From the NCBI GenBank assembly GCA_036504595.1, contig DASXUX010000106.1:3317-67316 (forward strand): a stretch of DNA of 64,000 nt, read 5' to 3'. The notes beneath the pieces are model-generated. The model was not told where the DNA came from. It searched no databases and saw nothing but the letters and a program-made list of their open reading frames with translations. This document shows positions 33,365 through 41,473 of this stretch, piece by piece (the stretch's first letter is position 1; each line of letters begins with the position of its first letter). Origin of the DNA: DASXUX01 sp036504595 (GTDB lineage Bacteria > Planctomycetota > SZUA-567 > H5-PLA8). The position numbers and the translations under genes are program-made.

Positions 33365-34899
33365 TGCCCGCCGAAGAGGCCGCGTGCTCACCCGGCAGGG
33401 CGGCGTGTCTCGCTGAGAGCCGCCGCCGCGAGCGCTTTTGGCTGTGGCTGGGAGCATTGATCGCCATCTATTTCCTCATCACGCCTTGGGGCATACAGAA
33501 CCAGTCCATTTCAAATCCCGACGAACCGCGCTACGCCGCGGCAGTTCGCGAGATGTTCCGCGGCAGTGACAAGATCGTCCCCGTCTTCAACACGCAGCCA
33601 CGGCTGGTGAAGCCCATCATGATCTACTGGGTGCTCTTTGCCGGCAGCGCAATCGGCGCCTCCCTCGGAATGCCGCTGCAAACCGCGCTGCATCTGGGAT
33701 CGCTGTTCATGGGCCTTTTGGCCGCCCTGGGAACATTTTTGATGGGGTGGCGATTCCGCAACACTCGCTTCGGGTTTCTGGCGGCAGTGCTCGTTATCAC
33801 AACCCATCGTTTCCACGATGCTGCTCGGGATATCCTCGCCGATATGACCCTCACCGCGTTTCTGGTCTGGGGATGGTTCTGCTTTCTGATCGCGGTCGAT
33901 CGCATGCAGCGACGTACCGGAGCGTTCCTTCCGCTGCTGGGCTGCTATCTTTGCCTGGGGGCGGCGTGCATGACGAAAGGCCCCGTTCTGGTCGGCGCTT
34001 TTGCTGCCGCGCCAATGCTGGCGTTCTTGGTCTGGAGTCAGCGAACAGAGGTTTTGAAGCGTGCGGGCCTGTGGTGGGGCGTGCCGATGGCGCTCGCCAT
34101 TGGCCTGTGGTGGTTTGCCGTATTGGTTCAGCGTGGATACGGAAATGACGTCTACCACTTCTTTACGACGCAAAACTTCGAGCGTGCCGTTTCGGCAGAA
34201 GGCGCGGATGGACATCCGTGGCCCTATCTGTTCTACATCACCAGTCTGGGCGATGCTCTCCTGCCTTGGTCAATCGCGCTGCCTCTGGCGTGGTGGCACA
34301 CGTGGCGGCGGTGGCGCGCGTTGCCTTCTGATGACCTGTGCTGGGAGGCAAAGTTCCTGATCTGTGCGCTGGTGCTGCCTTTTGCAGTGATCGGACTTTC
34401 AGTTAGCAAGCGCGCAATTTATCTGGTGCCGCTGTATCCGTTCTTGGCTCTTTATATGGTCTGGGCAGCGGAGAACGCGTTCTTCTGTGCGGTGGAACCA
34501 GAAGAACAACGCCGCCGTTCTCGAATTGCCTTTGTGTTGCTGGCCGCAGCAGTCGCGTGGGTTTTGACGGCCGAAATCGCCGTCCGCCCAGCGCGCGAGC
34601 GCTTCTACGCCCGGGCCGAGTTCTATCATCGGCTGGATCAGCTTTCCGCCGGGCGGCCGGTGATGATTGCCGGACTTGGGATCTACGAAGCAGTCTGGTA
34701 CTTGGACCGGCCGGTTCAGGCAGTCGAGGAATGTACCTTGCCGCAATTGGCTGGTGGCTTCAGTCCGGCGCCTGATCGCGTCCTGGTCTTGCCGGCCTCA
34801 TTCCTGACGCGCAATCCCGCAGTCGCAGCCAAGTTCGTCGTTCTCGAAGGAACCCTGCGGAGAGGCAACGACGAGTTTGCCGTCGTTGCTGCGAAGTAA
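33364..34899 (+). CDS. ArnT/PMT-type membrane glycosyltransferase (GT83-like)
   Basis: This 511-residue protein has about ten to twelve membrane segments and the first periplasmic-loop motif NPDEPRYAAAVREM, which carries the conserved acidic pair of ArnT/PMT-type GT-C enzymes. Such enzymes move a sugar from a polyprenyl-phosphate donor to lipid A, protein or glycan at the periplasmic face. A soluble C-terminal region (about 415-511) follows the membrane part. It shares one base with the preceding sensor fragment. The next gene is convergent, only four bases away. The acceptor is unknown; no arn operon is present. Confidence 0.78.
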   Translation: MPAEEAACSPGRAACLAESRRRERFWLWLGALIAIYFLITPWGIQNQSISNPDEPRYAAAVREMFRGSDKIVPVFNTQPRLVKPIMIYWVLFAGSAIGASLGMPLQTALHLGSLFMGLLAALGTFLMGWRFRNTRFGFLAAVLVITTHRFHDAARDILADMTLTAFLVWGWFCFLIAVDRMQRRTGAFLPLLGCYLCLGAACMTKGPVLVGAFAAAPMLAFLVWSQRTEVLKRAGLWWGVPMALAIGLWWFAVLVQRGYGNDVYHFFTTQNFERAVSAEGADGHPWPYLFYITSLGDALLPWSIALPLAWWHTWRRWRALPSDDLCWEAKFLICALVLPFAVIGLSVSKRAIYLVPLYPFLALYMVWAAENAFFCAVEPEEQRRRSRIAFVLLAAAVAWVLTAEIAVRPARERFYARAEFYHRLDQLSAGRPVMIAGLGIYEAVWYLDRPVQAVEECTLPQLAGGFSPAPDRVLVLPASFLTRNPAVAAKFVVLEGTLRRGNDEFAVVAAK

Positions 34900-34903
34900 C
34901 GCG

Positions 34904-37543
34904 CTACGGCTTCTCGCTCTTCTCATCGGCCGCGGGCGCAAGCCCGCCGGTTTTTCCCTGCTCAATCGCATACAGGTGCTTCTGCGACGCGATGTACAGA
35001 ACGCCGTTCGCCACTGCGGGCGAGGCCACGAAGTCCTCGTGGCCTTTGCTTTCGAAAAGCAGCTTTTTCTCGCGGTTGTGGGCGAAAATCAGAAACCCCT
35101 TCTGGTGCAGCCCGATGAACACCTTTCCGTCGGCGATGAGTGGCGAACTCCAGACTGGCGCGGCGCGATGCGTCCAACACAGCGCTCCGGTATCAGCGTC
35201 GAAGCAGTAGATGATGCCGCTTGCATCTGCGGTGTAAAGCAATCCGTCGGCGATGGCGACCGTGGACGCCGTCGAACGCATCTCGTCAAAGGACCAGATT
35301 CGCCCCGTGCGCGTGATGTTGCCCGTCTGAGTGGCATCGATGCACACCAGTCGGCCTTGTTTGGCGTCCGGACCGCTTTTCGCCAGGTCATTCCCAATCG
35401 ACGTATACACTCGGTTCCCGTAGAACACCGGCGTCGCGATGGTTTCCGCTTTCACCAGGCGCTCCAGGCCAAACCCGGCTGCATAGCTCGACGGATCCAG
35501 ACAATCGAACTTCCACACCAGTTTCAGTTCCGCCGGCGTGCCGTCCACCTTCGGTGCGAAATCAGCCTCGAATGCGTAGCACGTGCCATTTCCGCCGCCG
35601 AAGAAGATCAGCTCTTTGCCGTTCACTTTGCCCAATGCCGGCGACGCATGCGCGCCATGGAAAGTCTCGTCAAAACCGCCCGTCGTCTCCTTGGCCAGCA
35701 GTCGCCCCGTGTTCTTGTCCAGCACGATCAACCCCGGCGAGGGATACGACGTCTTGCCGTACTTCTCTTTCCACTGATCGATAGGTTCCTCGGAGCCGTC
35801 GCCGTAGCCGCTGCGCGTGGAACAGGTCGTTACGTAGAGCCGATCGCCACGGATCAAGGGGCAGGAACTCAGTGCATTGTATGGCCAGCAGTTCACCTGA
35901 TTCAGCATGTCGAAGCGCCAGATGATGTCCGCATCGAGCGGGCCCAGCGTGGCGGGTTTTCCTGGCGAGCACTCCACGTGGCGAGTGCCATCGGGATCAA
36001 TCGTGGCGCTCAGGAGTTTCCGCTCGGAGGCAAAGTAGTTCGCTTCATCCGTAAATGGCCCCCGGTTGCCGGAGGCCAGTCCGTCCGCGCTCAGGCAAAG
36101 AACGTCCCCGAGATGGCTGACCAGGTATACGCGATCCTTTTCGATGAGGGGCGTCGCGCAAACGCCGTAGGCGTCCCGGCCATAGAGCATCGGAATTTTG
36201 GGAGATTGCATTCTCCAGAGCAGCCTTCCGTCGGATTCACGGAAGCACCACAGCACGCCGATTTGTCCTGAAATCCCGGGCGCCTTGGCGGTCCCGCCAA
36301 TCAGCACTTTCCCTTCGCTGATCGCCGGACTGCCCATCGTCATGTCGCCCAGTCGCGCAATCCATTTCACATTTTGCAGCCCGTTCGTGTTGCCTGTCGT
36401 GACCAAGTCAAATTTCTCGGGCAAACCTGTGGCGTAGCTGACCATGTTTCGGTCGGCCCCACCACTCCACTCCGGCCAGTCCGTGCGCCGAGCTCTGTCT
36501 TCATTGATCGGTATTGACGAGAACGAAGCGGAGCGGGAGGAGTTCACAGCTTTCACGCTCGCCGCGCATGCAACCACCAGCAGTAGCACAAGCACCGCAA
36601 TTGAAGAGTGGAAACGGCCGGACAGAACCCATTTTTCAACAAACGTCTTTGTTTGCAGTGCCTCTGCGTTGATTGCAGGCGCTGGCGCCGAAACTGATCT
36701 CGCCAGCACGCCGACCAATCCTTCGATCGTAATGAAGGAGATCCCAGCCAGCATGATTTTAGTGCTGAGGGAACCCAAAATGGCGGAGAATCGTCCCGCG
36801 GCAATTGGGGGTTCCAACACACCCCAGACGACGAGCAGCAGCAGAGCCGCCATGAGCAGCCGGCGCGCAGCCCGTACGCGAGACACATTAGTGCCGAATG
36901 AAAGCCAGCAACTCCACCACATGAACCCCACAGCAGCGAGCAACACGCCCTGTTCTACCCGCCGCGCGAAAGTGGCCGGTTGGCTGGACGCCGCACCGGC
37001 GAGCATGACGTCGTACAGCGCCATCCCAAAAAAAATCGCCACGCACACCGAGGAAACAGACGCAATCGCGCGCGAAACAACGCCCGAATTTCCAGCGCTG
37101 CGAAGGCTCGTAAAAACCACAAAAAGCCCCAGCGCGGCTAAAGCCAGCGACTGCAACCAAGCGCTATGGTCTTCCAGCGGCAGAAACACCAACCACGGCG
37201 CGGGACTGCACGTCGTTGCCGCAAAGAGACCCACTGCGACAACGCCCGCAAGTAGATAAGCAATGCTGCTGCGCCGCCCGCGCAGAAAGCAAGCGGCGGC
37301 AATCGCTACGAAACCGGCGGCCCAGGCGGACGATAGCATCGCCTTGAAGACGAACGCATAGCGCGGGTTGAAGAACTTCCAGACCCACAGCGGCTCCCCA
37401 CCGAAAATCCCCCACGGAAAAGCCATCGTGGAGAGTAAGAGTGCGCCCCATATTGCGCAGAATATCGGATTGCTAATGGCTGTCATATTTGACTGTTTTC
37501 TCGCCTGCTCGACAACAACGTCCTGCTCTATCGCTTCACTCAT
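34904..37543 (-). CDS. Membrane-anchored PQQ-type beta-propeller protein
   Basis: This 879-residue protein has an N-terminal integral membrane region of about eight helices (residues ~25-345). It is followed by a large beta-propeller (about 365-865) with repeated blades of PQQ-like type (GSPAISEGKVLIGGT, GRLLWRMQSPKIP, GDVLCLSADGL, GVLYIASQKHLYAIE). It begins with DWPEWSGGADRNMVS, typical of quinoprotein-dehydrogenase-like propellers in planctomycetes. No clear catalytic Asp/Asn set or heme domain was found, so enzyme activity is uncertain. The propeller should be periplasmic if the last helix exits outward. The start is the ATG at 37543 (AGAGGACTGAG upstream); a TTG directly before it is less likely. 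A polytopic base under such a propeller is uncommon. Confidence 0.75.
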   Translation of the reverse strand: MSEAIEQDVVVEQARKQSNMTAISNPIFCAIWGALLLSTMAFPWGIFGGEPLWVWKFFNPRYAFVFKAMLSSAWAAGFVAIAAACFLRGRRSSIAYLLAGVVAVGLFAATTCSPAPWLVFLPLEDHSAWLQSLALAALGLFVVFTSLRSAGNSGVVSRAIASVSSVCVAIFFGMALYDVMLAGAASSQPATFARRVEQGVLLAAVGFMWWSCWLSFGTNVSRVRAARRLLMAALLLLVVWGVLEPPIAAGRFSAILGSLSTKIMLAGISFITIEGLVGVLARSVSAPAPAINAEALQTKTFVEKWVLSGRFHSSIAVLVLLLVVACAASVKAVNSSRSASFSSIPINEDRARRTDWPEWSGGADRNMVSYATGLPEKFDLVTTGNTNGLQNVKWIARLGDMTMGSPAISEGKVLIGGTAKAPGISGQIGVLWCFRESDGRLLWRMQSPKIPMLYGRDAYGVCATPLIEKDRVYLVSHLGDVLCLSADGLASGNRGPFTDEANYFASERKLLSATIDPDGTRHVECSPGKPATLGPLDADIIWRFDMLNQVNCWPYNALSSCPLIRGDRLYVTTCSTRSGYGDGSEEPIDQWKEKYGKTSYPSPGLIVLDKNTGRLLAKETTGGFDETFHGAHASPALGKVNGKELIFFGGGNGTCYAFEADFAPKVDGTPAELKLVWKFDCLDPSSYAAGFGLERLVKAETIATPVFYGNRVYTSIGNDLAKSGPDAKQGRLVCIDATQTGNITRTGRIWSFDEMRSTASTVAIADGLLYTADASGIIYCFDADTGALCWTHRAAPVWSSPLIADGKVFIGLHQKGFLIFAHNREKKLLFESKGHEDFVASPAVANGVLYIASQKHLYAIEQGKTGGLAPAADEKSEKP

Positions 37544-37546
37544 CAA

Positions 37547-37693
37547 CTCAGTCCTCTTCGCCTGTTGTCAGCAAGATCAACAAAAGGTTCGTGATTCTAG
37601 ACAAGACGTGCGGAAACGTAATAGGAAAATGACGAATTCATCTCATTCTGATGACGAAATGTTGAGAAACGCGGTTGAGAGCAGGATTATGCA
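37547..37693. other. Gap before remnant zone, nothing recognised
   Basis: This stretch separates the propeller gene from the TolC/receiver relic. It is less GC-rich than its surroundings and shows no gene, hairpin or repeat that I can support. Confidence 0.4.
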
Positions 37694-38025
37694 TCATTTT
37701 TGCCCGGCGAGCTTCTGTCCGGTCGCTTGTTCAAGCTGGAACACGCTCACGTTGTAGTCGAAAGCCGCTTGGTTGGCGGCCACTCGAGTTTGGTTGTAAG
37801 TTCGACGCGCGTCCAGCAGATCGAGGAGGCTGGCGGCGCCTTTCTTGTATGAGTTGCCGACGATCTCCAACGGCTCCTTGGCCTTCACCAGTGTCTGCTC
37901 CGCATAAAGCTGCAGCCCCAGTTCTGTCCCGAGCCGCAAGTCAACGAAGGCCAGATCAAAGGTGCGCGATCCGAAAACGCTCAACGCATCGCGTGAGCTG
38001 TCCACGGCCATGACTTCGCAGCCAC
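37694..38025 (-). pseudogene. Fused relic: receiver-domain fragment joined to TolC C-terminus
   Basis: Read leftward, the frame first gives a piece of a response-regulator receiver (GCEVMAVDSSRDALSVF, then FDLAFVDLRLG with the phospho-Asp). It then switches without a break to the C-terminal end of a TolC-type outer-membrane efflux protein (VGNSYKKGAASLLDLLDARR, YNVSVFQLEQATGQKL). Neither domain is complete: the receiver lacks its start and its C-terminal half, and the TolC part is only about 70 residues. The in-frame join is accidental and marks a recombination scar. A stop codon lies just upstream of the receiver piece. Confidence 0.75.
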
Positions 38026-38143
38026 GCCCAACTTCACTTCATCGATCTGCACGGGCAGAGTGCGGGGGAGTCGTGAAGCGATGACGTACCAACATACGCC
38101 GATCGTGCCGATCTTCAGGTAGTCTTCGCCACGAAGCACCTCA

Positions 38144-38219
38144 ACGGCGCGCCGCTCATAGCCGCGCAATTCCGGCGAGTATGGCGCTTGAAACGTTCGC
38201 CGCACGCTGCATAATGTTC
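38144..38219 (-). pseudogene. Remnant of a tyrosine-integrase gene
   Basis: About 75 bases match the N-terminal part of the integrase gene at 57843-59456 (positions 59242-59317). The first 47 bases differ at only about two sites and encode QAPYSPELRGYERRAVEV in both; homology resumes at ctgcataatg. The remnant is in the same orientation relative to the adjacent tRNA half as the intact integrase is to the full tRNA, but about 200 bases including the start are deleted. It suggests an earlier element at this site. Confidence 0.75.
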
Positions 38220-38254
38220 CCCGTCGAGCGGCTGCAAAGCCGCCCGTGTGTTTT

Positions 38255-38298
38255 TTACGCCATCTTAGCTCAGCGGTAGAGCAGTGGTTTCGTAAAGC
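38255..38298. other. attL: Left attachment site: 5' half of tRNA-Thr
   Basis: Forty-four bases match 59552-59595 with a single mismatch (G at 38287). They cover the first ~40 bases of the tRNA from the acceptor strand through the anticodon stem-loop. Homology stops abruptly after tttcgtaaagc, so the 3' half is missing and this is not a functional tRNA. It marks the left boundary of the island, with the crossover in or near the anticodon loop. Confidence 0.85.
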
Positions 38299-38370
38299 CG
38301 AGTTGTCGAGTGAAGTGAAAACGCATTATATAGATTTGTCATAGAATTTCTTTTCAAACAACCGAAGACT

Positions 38371-38402
38371 GCGAGTCCGGATCGACAATGATCCGGACTT
38401 GC
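38371..38402 (-). terminator. Hairpin downstream of DUF3102-like gene
   Basis: A 13-bp stem with one mismatch (gcgagtccggatc / gatccggacttgc) encloses a six-base loop, about 55 bases past the minus-strand stop codon. There is no T tract, so it may be a rho-independent-like terminator of reduced strength or a structural site near the island end. Confidence 0.4.
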
Positions 38403-38455
38403 AGGGCTGATCTAAGGGCAGCCAGTTCGGCACTCTTTCTCGTGCTGCCCACGGG

Positions 38456-39181
38456 CTACTCCTGCTTCCAGCGGAGCAGCAATCCGCCATCCTGAAGCAC
38501 GGGCGTCAGGTCCACGTTATCCGCGCTCAGGTCGCGCAGGGCCACCTTCCACTCCTTGGTGACCTCAAGGACGTACAAGTTGTTTTGGCGGGAAAATTCG
38601 TACTTCCCAATCTTGCGGATGATCACGCGGTTCTGCGTGACGGCGCCGCTCTGCACGACTGCGTCGTTGGGAGCACCATCAGGCACCCCGTCCTCGTGCT
38701 GTTCACCAGTATCACCAGCCTGTTGACCTTCTGTCGGCGCGGCAGCACCGGTGGTAGAAGCGTCGATCTTCTGGCCATCATTTTCTGGAGTTTCTGGCTT
38801 GTTCTTTGGCTTCCGCCGCGTCACCAGACCGAGATGAACGTAAGCCTCCGTTAGCCCCATGCCCTTGATCGCGGCGTCGGTTTCGGCGGCCTTTGCCACG
38901 CGCATGTAATTGTAGGCGCGCTGATACGGAATCTGGCACACCGTTACGATCCACTTCTCGAAGCCCATCTTCGGCTTCTCGTCTTTCAGCTTCGGTTTGG
39001 CGCGGAGCAAGCGTTTCCCCGCCTTTATCGCCTCGGTGAGCGACGTTTTGCTCGTCGCCACGACCTTCTCGTCCGCCTCCCTTATCGCTTCGGCATCCTT
39101 TGCCAGGGGCATCTGCTGTTCCTTCTGTTCCGCCGCACTTTCACCGTTGGCGCTTCGGTGCTTGTCATCATCGCGACTCAT
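38456..39181 (-). CDS. DUF3102-like DNA-associated protein
   Basis: This 241-residue protein begins at 39181 behind a very strong GAGGAGG site. After an acidic, low-complexity lead, residues ~45-110 (SLTEAIKAGKRLLRAKPKL, FEKWIVTVCQIPYQRAYNYM) match the pattern of DUF3102 proteins found on plasmids, phages and islands, where a helical segment precedes an RAYNYMRVAKA-like motif. A Glu/Asp/Gln-rich linker and a beta-rich C-terminal domain (about 180-241) follow. A role in mobile-element maintenance or regulation is likely but unproven. It is the first gene inside the island. Confidence 0.6.
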   Translation of the reverse strand: MSRDDDKHRSANGESAAEQKEQQMPLAKDAEAIREADEKVVATSKTSLTEAIKAGKRLLRAKPKLKDEKPKMGFEKWIVTVCQIPYQRAYNYMRVAKAAETDAAIKGMGLTEAYVHLGLVTRRKPKNKPETPENDGQKIDASTTGAAAPTEGQQAGDTGEQHEDGVPDGAPNDAVVQSGAVTQNRVIIRKIGKYEFSRQNNLYVLEVTKEWKVALRDLSADNVDLTPVLQDGGLLLRWKQE

Positions 39182-39582
39182 AGGTCGCCTCCTCGCAATT
39201 CCTGCCCTGCCACGACGCGGCTCGGCGGCCGACATATCTGGCATCGGAGGGATAATACAGATGGGTCTGGGTGATCCGCTTCTGGGGCCTATGGCTGCGA
39301 TAGATGAGGTTCATGGAGTTCGTGCAGGCACGTGATCAGAGTCTCTTTTGAGAGCAGAAATGTTGATGCAAATACTGCTCCGCTCGCGAGTTACATAGAT
39401 GGGCATAGGCGGACTGTGACGAAGTCCGGTGTCAGAACTGCGGCAAGAAGTCTGTGTCGTGTTGCGGAACCCGCCGTCCAACGTCATCTGTTACGCTTGA
39501 TATTATTTGTATATGCAAGTATTTTAGTGAGCAGGACGTCGTGTTGAGAAAACTTCAACAGTTTAAGTTTTCGGAGCATGGC
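39182..39582. other. Divergent intergenic region inside island
   Basis: About 400 bases separate the DUF3102-like gene from the first HTH gene. No frame looks coding. The right end becomes AT-rich and holds the promoter described at 39497-39525. Nothing else was recognised. Confidence 0.4.
39497..39525 (+). promoter_or_regulatory. Sigma-70-like promoter for excisionase-like gene
   Basis: TTGATA at 39497-39502 and TATTTT at 39520-39525 are separated by exactly 17 bases in an AT-rich stretch. They lie about 60 bases before the start codon at 39583. They match the -35 and -10 consensus at 5/6 and 4/6 positions. Confidence 0.45.
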
Positions 39583-40026
39583 ATGGCAAAGAACGCGCGC
39601 AAAAAGCCCCCGGTGATGGCCAGCAAATTTGAGCCCGACCCGCAAGGCCGTGCACTCCAGCTTCGTTTGGCGCAGATACAGTCGCGCGAGATCACCGCAC
39701 TGGTAATGGAGATCTGGACCCAGTGCCCAGAGAGCAGGAAGTTCGTCCGGAAGTGGGCGGCTAAGAGCACAGTCGCGTCGAACACGGCCGCGCCCGACGC
39801 ACCCGTAGTGCAGCCCATCGAGTTCGTGGACCCGCATGCATTGCGATCCCTTCCGGAATTGGCGCCTCAGTTCGGTTGCCATCCAGAGTACCTGCGTCAG
39901 ATGGCCGCCAAAGGGAAGTTTCGAGCGTGGTCCATAGGCGGAAGCTGGATCACCACCGCCCCGCACGTACAGGCATGGATTGATCACCGTCGCCCAAGAG
40001 GGCGGCCCAGGAAAGAACGGAACTGA
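39583..40026 (+). CDS. Excisionase/MerR-like DNA-binding protein, two-part
   Basis: This 147-residue protein has a basic N-terminus and a helical middle. Its C-terminal winged-helix-like region (about 85-147) reads RSLPELAPQFGCHPEYLRQM, then GSWITTAPHVQAWIDHRRP, then a basic RGRPRKE tail. The order helix-turn-helix, wing, basic tail resembles Xis/MerR-type domains that help recombinases. CGGAG precedes the ATG at 39583; the longer upstream frame crosses the promoter and is unlikely. The next gene is a shorter paralogue of its C-terminal half. A role in excision or transcription control of the island module is inferred. Confidence 0.6.
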   Translation: MAKNARKKPPVMASKFEPDPQGRALQLRLAQIQSREITALVMEIWTQCPESRKFVRKWAAKSTVASNTAAPDAPVVQPIEFVDPHALRSLPELAPQFGCHPEYLRQMAAKGKFRAWSIGGSWITTAPHVQAWIDHRRPRGRPRKERN

Positions 40027-40124
40027 CGATCCAAAACACGGCACCGCAGACCGTCGCCAGATCCGCATCGTGTTTCCATTGAGCCGCTCCCGCCGTCTGC
40101 CGATATAGGCTACGGAGGGATGGC

Positions 40125-40376
40125 ATGTCTGATTCCGTCGATCCAAACAATCTCGTGACGCTGGCCCATGTGGCCAAGGAATTTGGCTACAATCCCGAGC
40201 ACCTGCGCCAAGTGGCCGTGACCGGTCGGCTGAAGGCCTGGTTCATCAGCGAGACCGTTTGGCTCACCACGCGCGACCTACTGCAGCAGTATATTCAATC
40301 GCGCCGGCCGGCAGGACGGAAACCCGGCTCGACCACTCGGCCTCGCACGAGAAAGTCGCGCGCCTCGCGCAGATGA
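40125..40376 (+). CDS. Excisionase-like HTH protein
   Basis: This 83-residue protein (VTLAHVAKEFGYNPEHLRQV, then ETVWLTTRDLLQQYIQSRRP and a strongly basic tail) is a paralogue of the C-terminal half of the preceding gene. The shared pattern EFGYNPEHLRQVA / QFGCHPEYLRQMA marks the recognition helix region. It probably binds DNA as a recombination directionality factor or repressor. The weak GGAGGG site upstream supports the start at 40125. Confidence 0.65.
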   Translation: MSDSVDPNNLVTLAHVAKEFGYNPEHLRQVAVTGRLKAWFISETVWLTTRDLLQQYIQSRRPAGRKPGSTTRPRTRKSRASRR

Positions 40377-40464
40377 ACTGAGGAACGCGGCACCCGCAGT
40401 CAGCACCACATTCTACGGAAAGCACACAAAATCTTCACAGATTGGCCTTGATTCCAGGCGTTGG

Positions 40465-40509
40465 CCAGGGTATTTATGTCGACTGTCGCCCTGGTTGTAG
40501 CCAGGGTAT
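40465..40509 (+). promoter_or_regulatory. CCAGGGTAT direct and inverted repeats, candidate operator
   Basis: CCAGGGTAT occurs at 40465-40473 and 40501-40509, and CCCTGG at 40489-40494 forms a palindrome with the second copy (six-base arms, six-base gap). The second copy overlaps tattatac, a good -10 element, about 25 bases before the next gene. The layout suits a repressor site, possibly for one of the two HTH proteins just upstream. Confidence 0.4.
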
Positions 40510-40536
40510 TATACACTCGTTACCAGGAGAAGTACC

Positions 40537-41241
40537 ATGATCATGCACAGCGAGCCAGTGTCGGCTCGAATCTCAGCTCTCCGCGAGGAACTCGCGGCTT
40601 TGGAGAAGAGTGTCCGTCCGAGGGTGTCCTCACGCAGTCAGGGGAAGGTAATCAACACCCGCCGCGCCAAACCGGCCGTTCGTAAACAAAACCGACTTGG
40701 GCGCGTAACGCTGGCACCCGGTGTCTGCACCACAACGATCCCCGGCAGCATGTACTCTGCAATGTTGAAAGTTCTCGCCGCTGGTGGTGATCTGGCGCGC
40801 CATGAACAGCTCTTCCAAAGTTTCGCTAGACAAGCCACGCCGCAGACCGCTTTGAAACTCTTGCGCCAGATAGGGGTCATTCGGGCCGATCTGGAGACGC
40901 GCGTGCGCGCGGATGAGGATTTTCAAGACCACTGCGCCCGCCGCACCATGCTGTACAAAAACCGGGCGGCTCGCGGCGACCTGAAGGCGAAAGGTATCTT
41001 GCAGAACCGCGCGATTTGCGATGCACGCGGACGCTGGATTGGCGACCTGGAGGAGGGGATCTCGATCCTGCGCGGTGGCCGCTCCGAGCAACAGGTTCAC
41101 CACGGCAAGAACGTTCGAATTCTGGACCGGGCGCATCTGATGTTCGACGACCTTGCCCTTGACGGCGAGCAGCGCTGCTTTTTGTACCGCCAGAAACATC
41201 ACCGGCTTTTCGCCAAGGCCTGTGCGCTGGCGGAGCGATAA
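40537..41241 (+). CDS. Unknown island protein, 234 residues
   Basis: This protein follows a CAGGAGAAGTACC ribosome-binding site and the CCAGGG operator-like repeats. It has a predicted coiled start (ISALREELAALEKS), a basic linker and a mostly helical C-terminal half with the repeated pattern of charged residues LLRQIGVIRADLETRVRADED. Its only Cys residues are scattered and show no metal-binding pattern. I do not recognise a family. Its place directly before the small 52-residue gene and the serine recombinase suggests it belongs to the mobile module. Confidence 0.55.
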   Translation: MIMHSEPVSARISALREELAALEKSVRPRVSSRSQGKVINTRRAKPAVRKQNRLGRVTLAPGVCTTTIPGSMYSAMLKVLAAGGDLARHEQLFQSFARQATPQTALKLLRQIGVIRADLETRVRADEDFQDHCARRTMLYKNRAARGDLKAKGILQNRAICDARGRWIGDLEEGISILRGGRSEQQVHHGKNVRILDRAHLMFDDLALDGEQRCFLYRQKHHRLFAKACALAER

Positions 41242-41272
41242 GCCGCGCTCACAGCCAATAGAAGGAGGAGCA

Positions 41273-41431
41273 ATGCCGCCCCGAGAAATCACAGCCTTTG
41301 CCGCTGAGGCGCGCGCGTACCTGATCAAAACCCTTGCGCGCCTCATTGATCAGAAAATGGGCAAAAATCCTCGCGAGAAAAAATCTGAGAAAAATATGAA
41401 GGAAGCTGCCAAGCCGAATCCGAAGGAATGA
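41273..41431 (+). CDS. Small basic island protein, 52 residues
   Basis: A very strong GAAGGAGGAG site precedes the ATG. The peptide has a helical start (REITAFAAEARAYLIKTLAR) and a Lys-rich tail. It lies 31 bases after the 234-residue gene and 42 bases before the recombinase start, so it is probably part of the same transcript. Possibly a small DNA-binding or recombination accessory protein; no family is recognised. Confidence 0.55.
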   Translation: MPPREITAFAAEARAYLIKTLARLIDQKMGKNPREKKSEKNMKEAAKPNPKE

Positions 41432-41473
41432 ATAACGCGACAGGGTGTCGCCGTATTCATGAGGAGAAGGGCT

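Noticed and set aside
38259..38298. A second tRNA-Thr gene
   Set aside because: Only the 5' half is present; there is no T arm or 3' acceptor strand, so it cannot fold. It is an attachment-site remnant.
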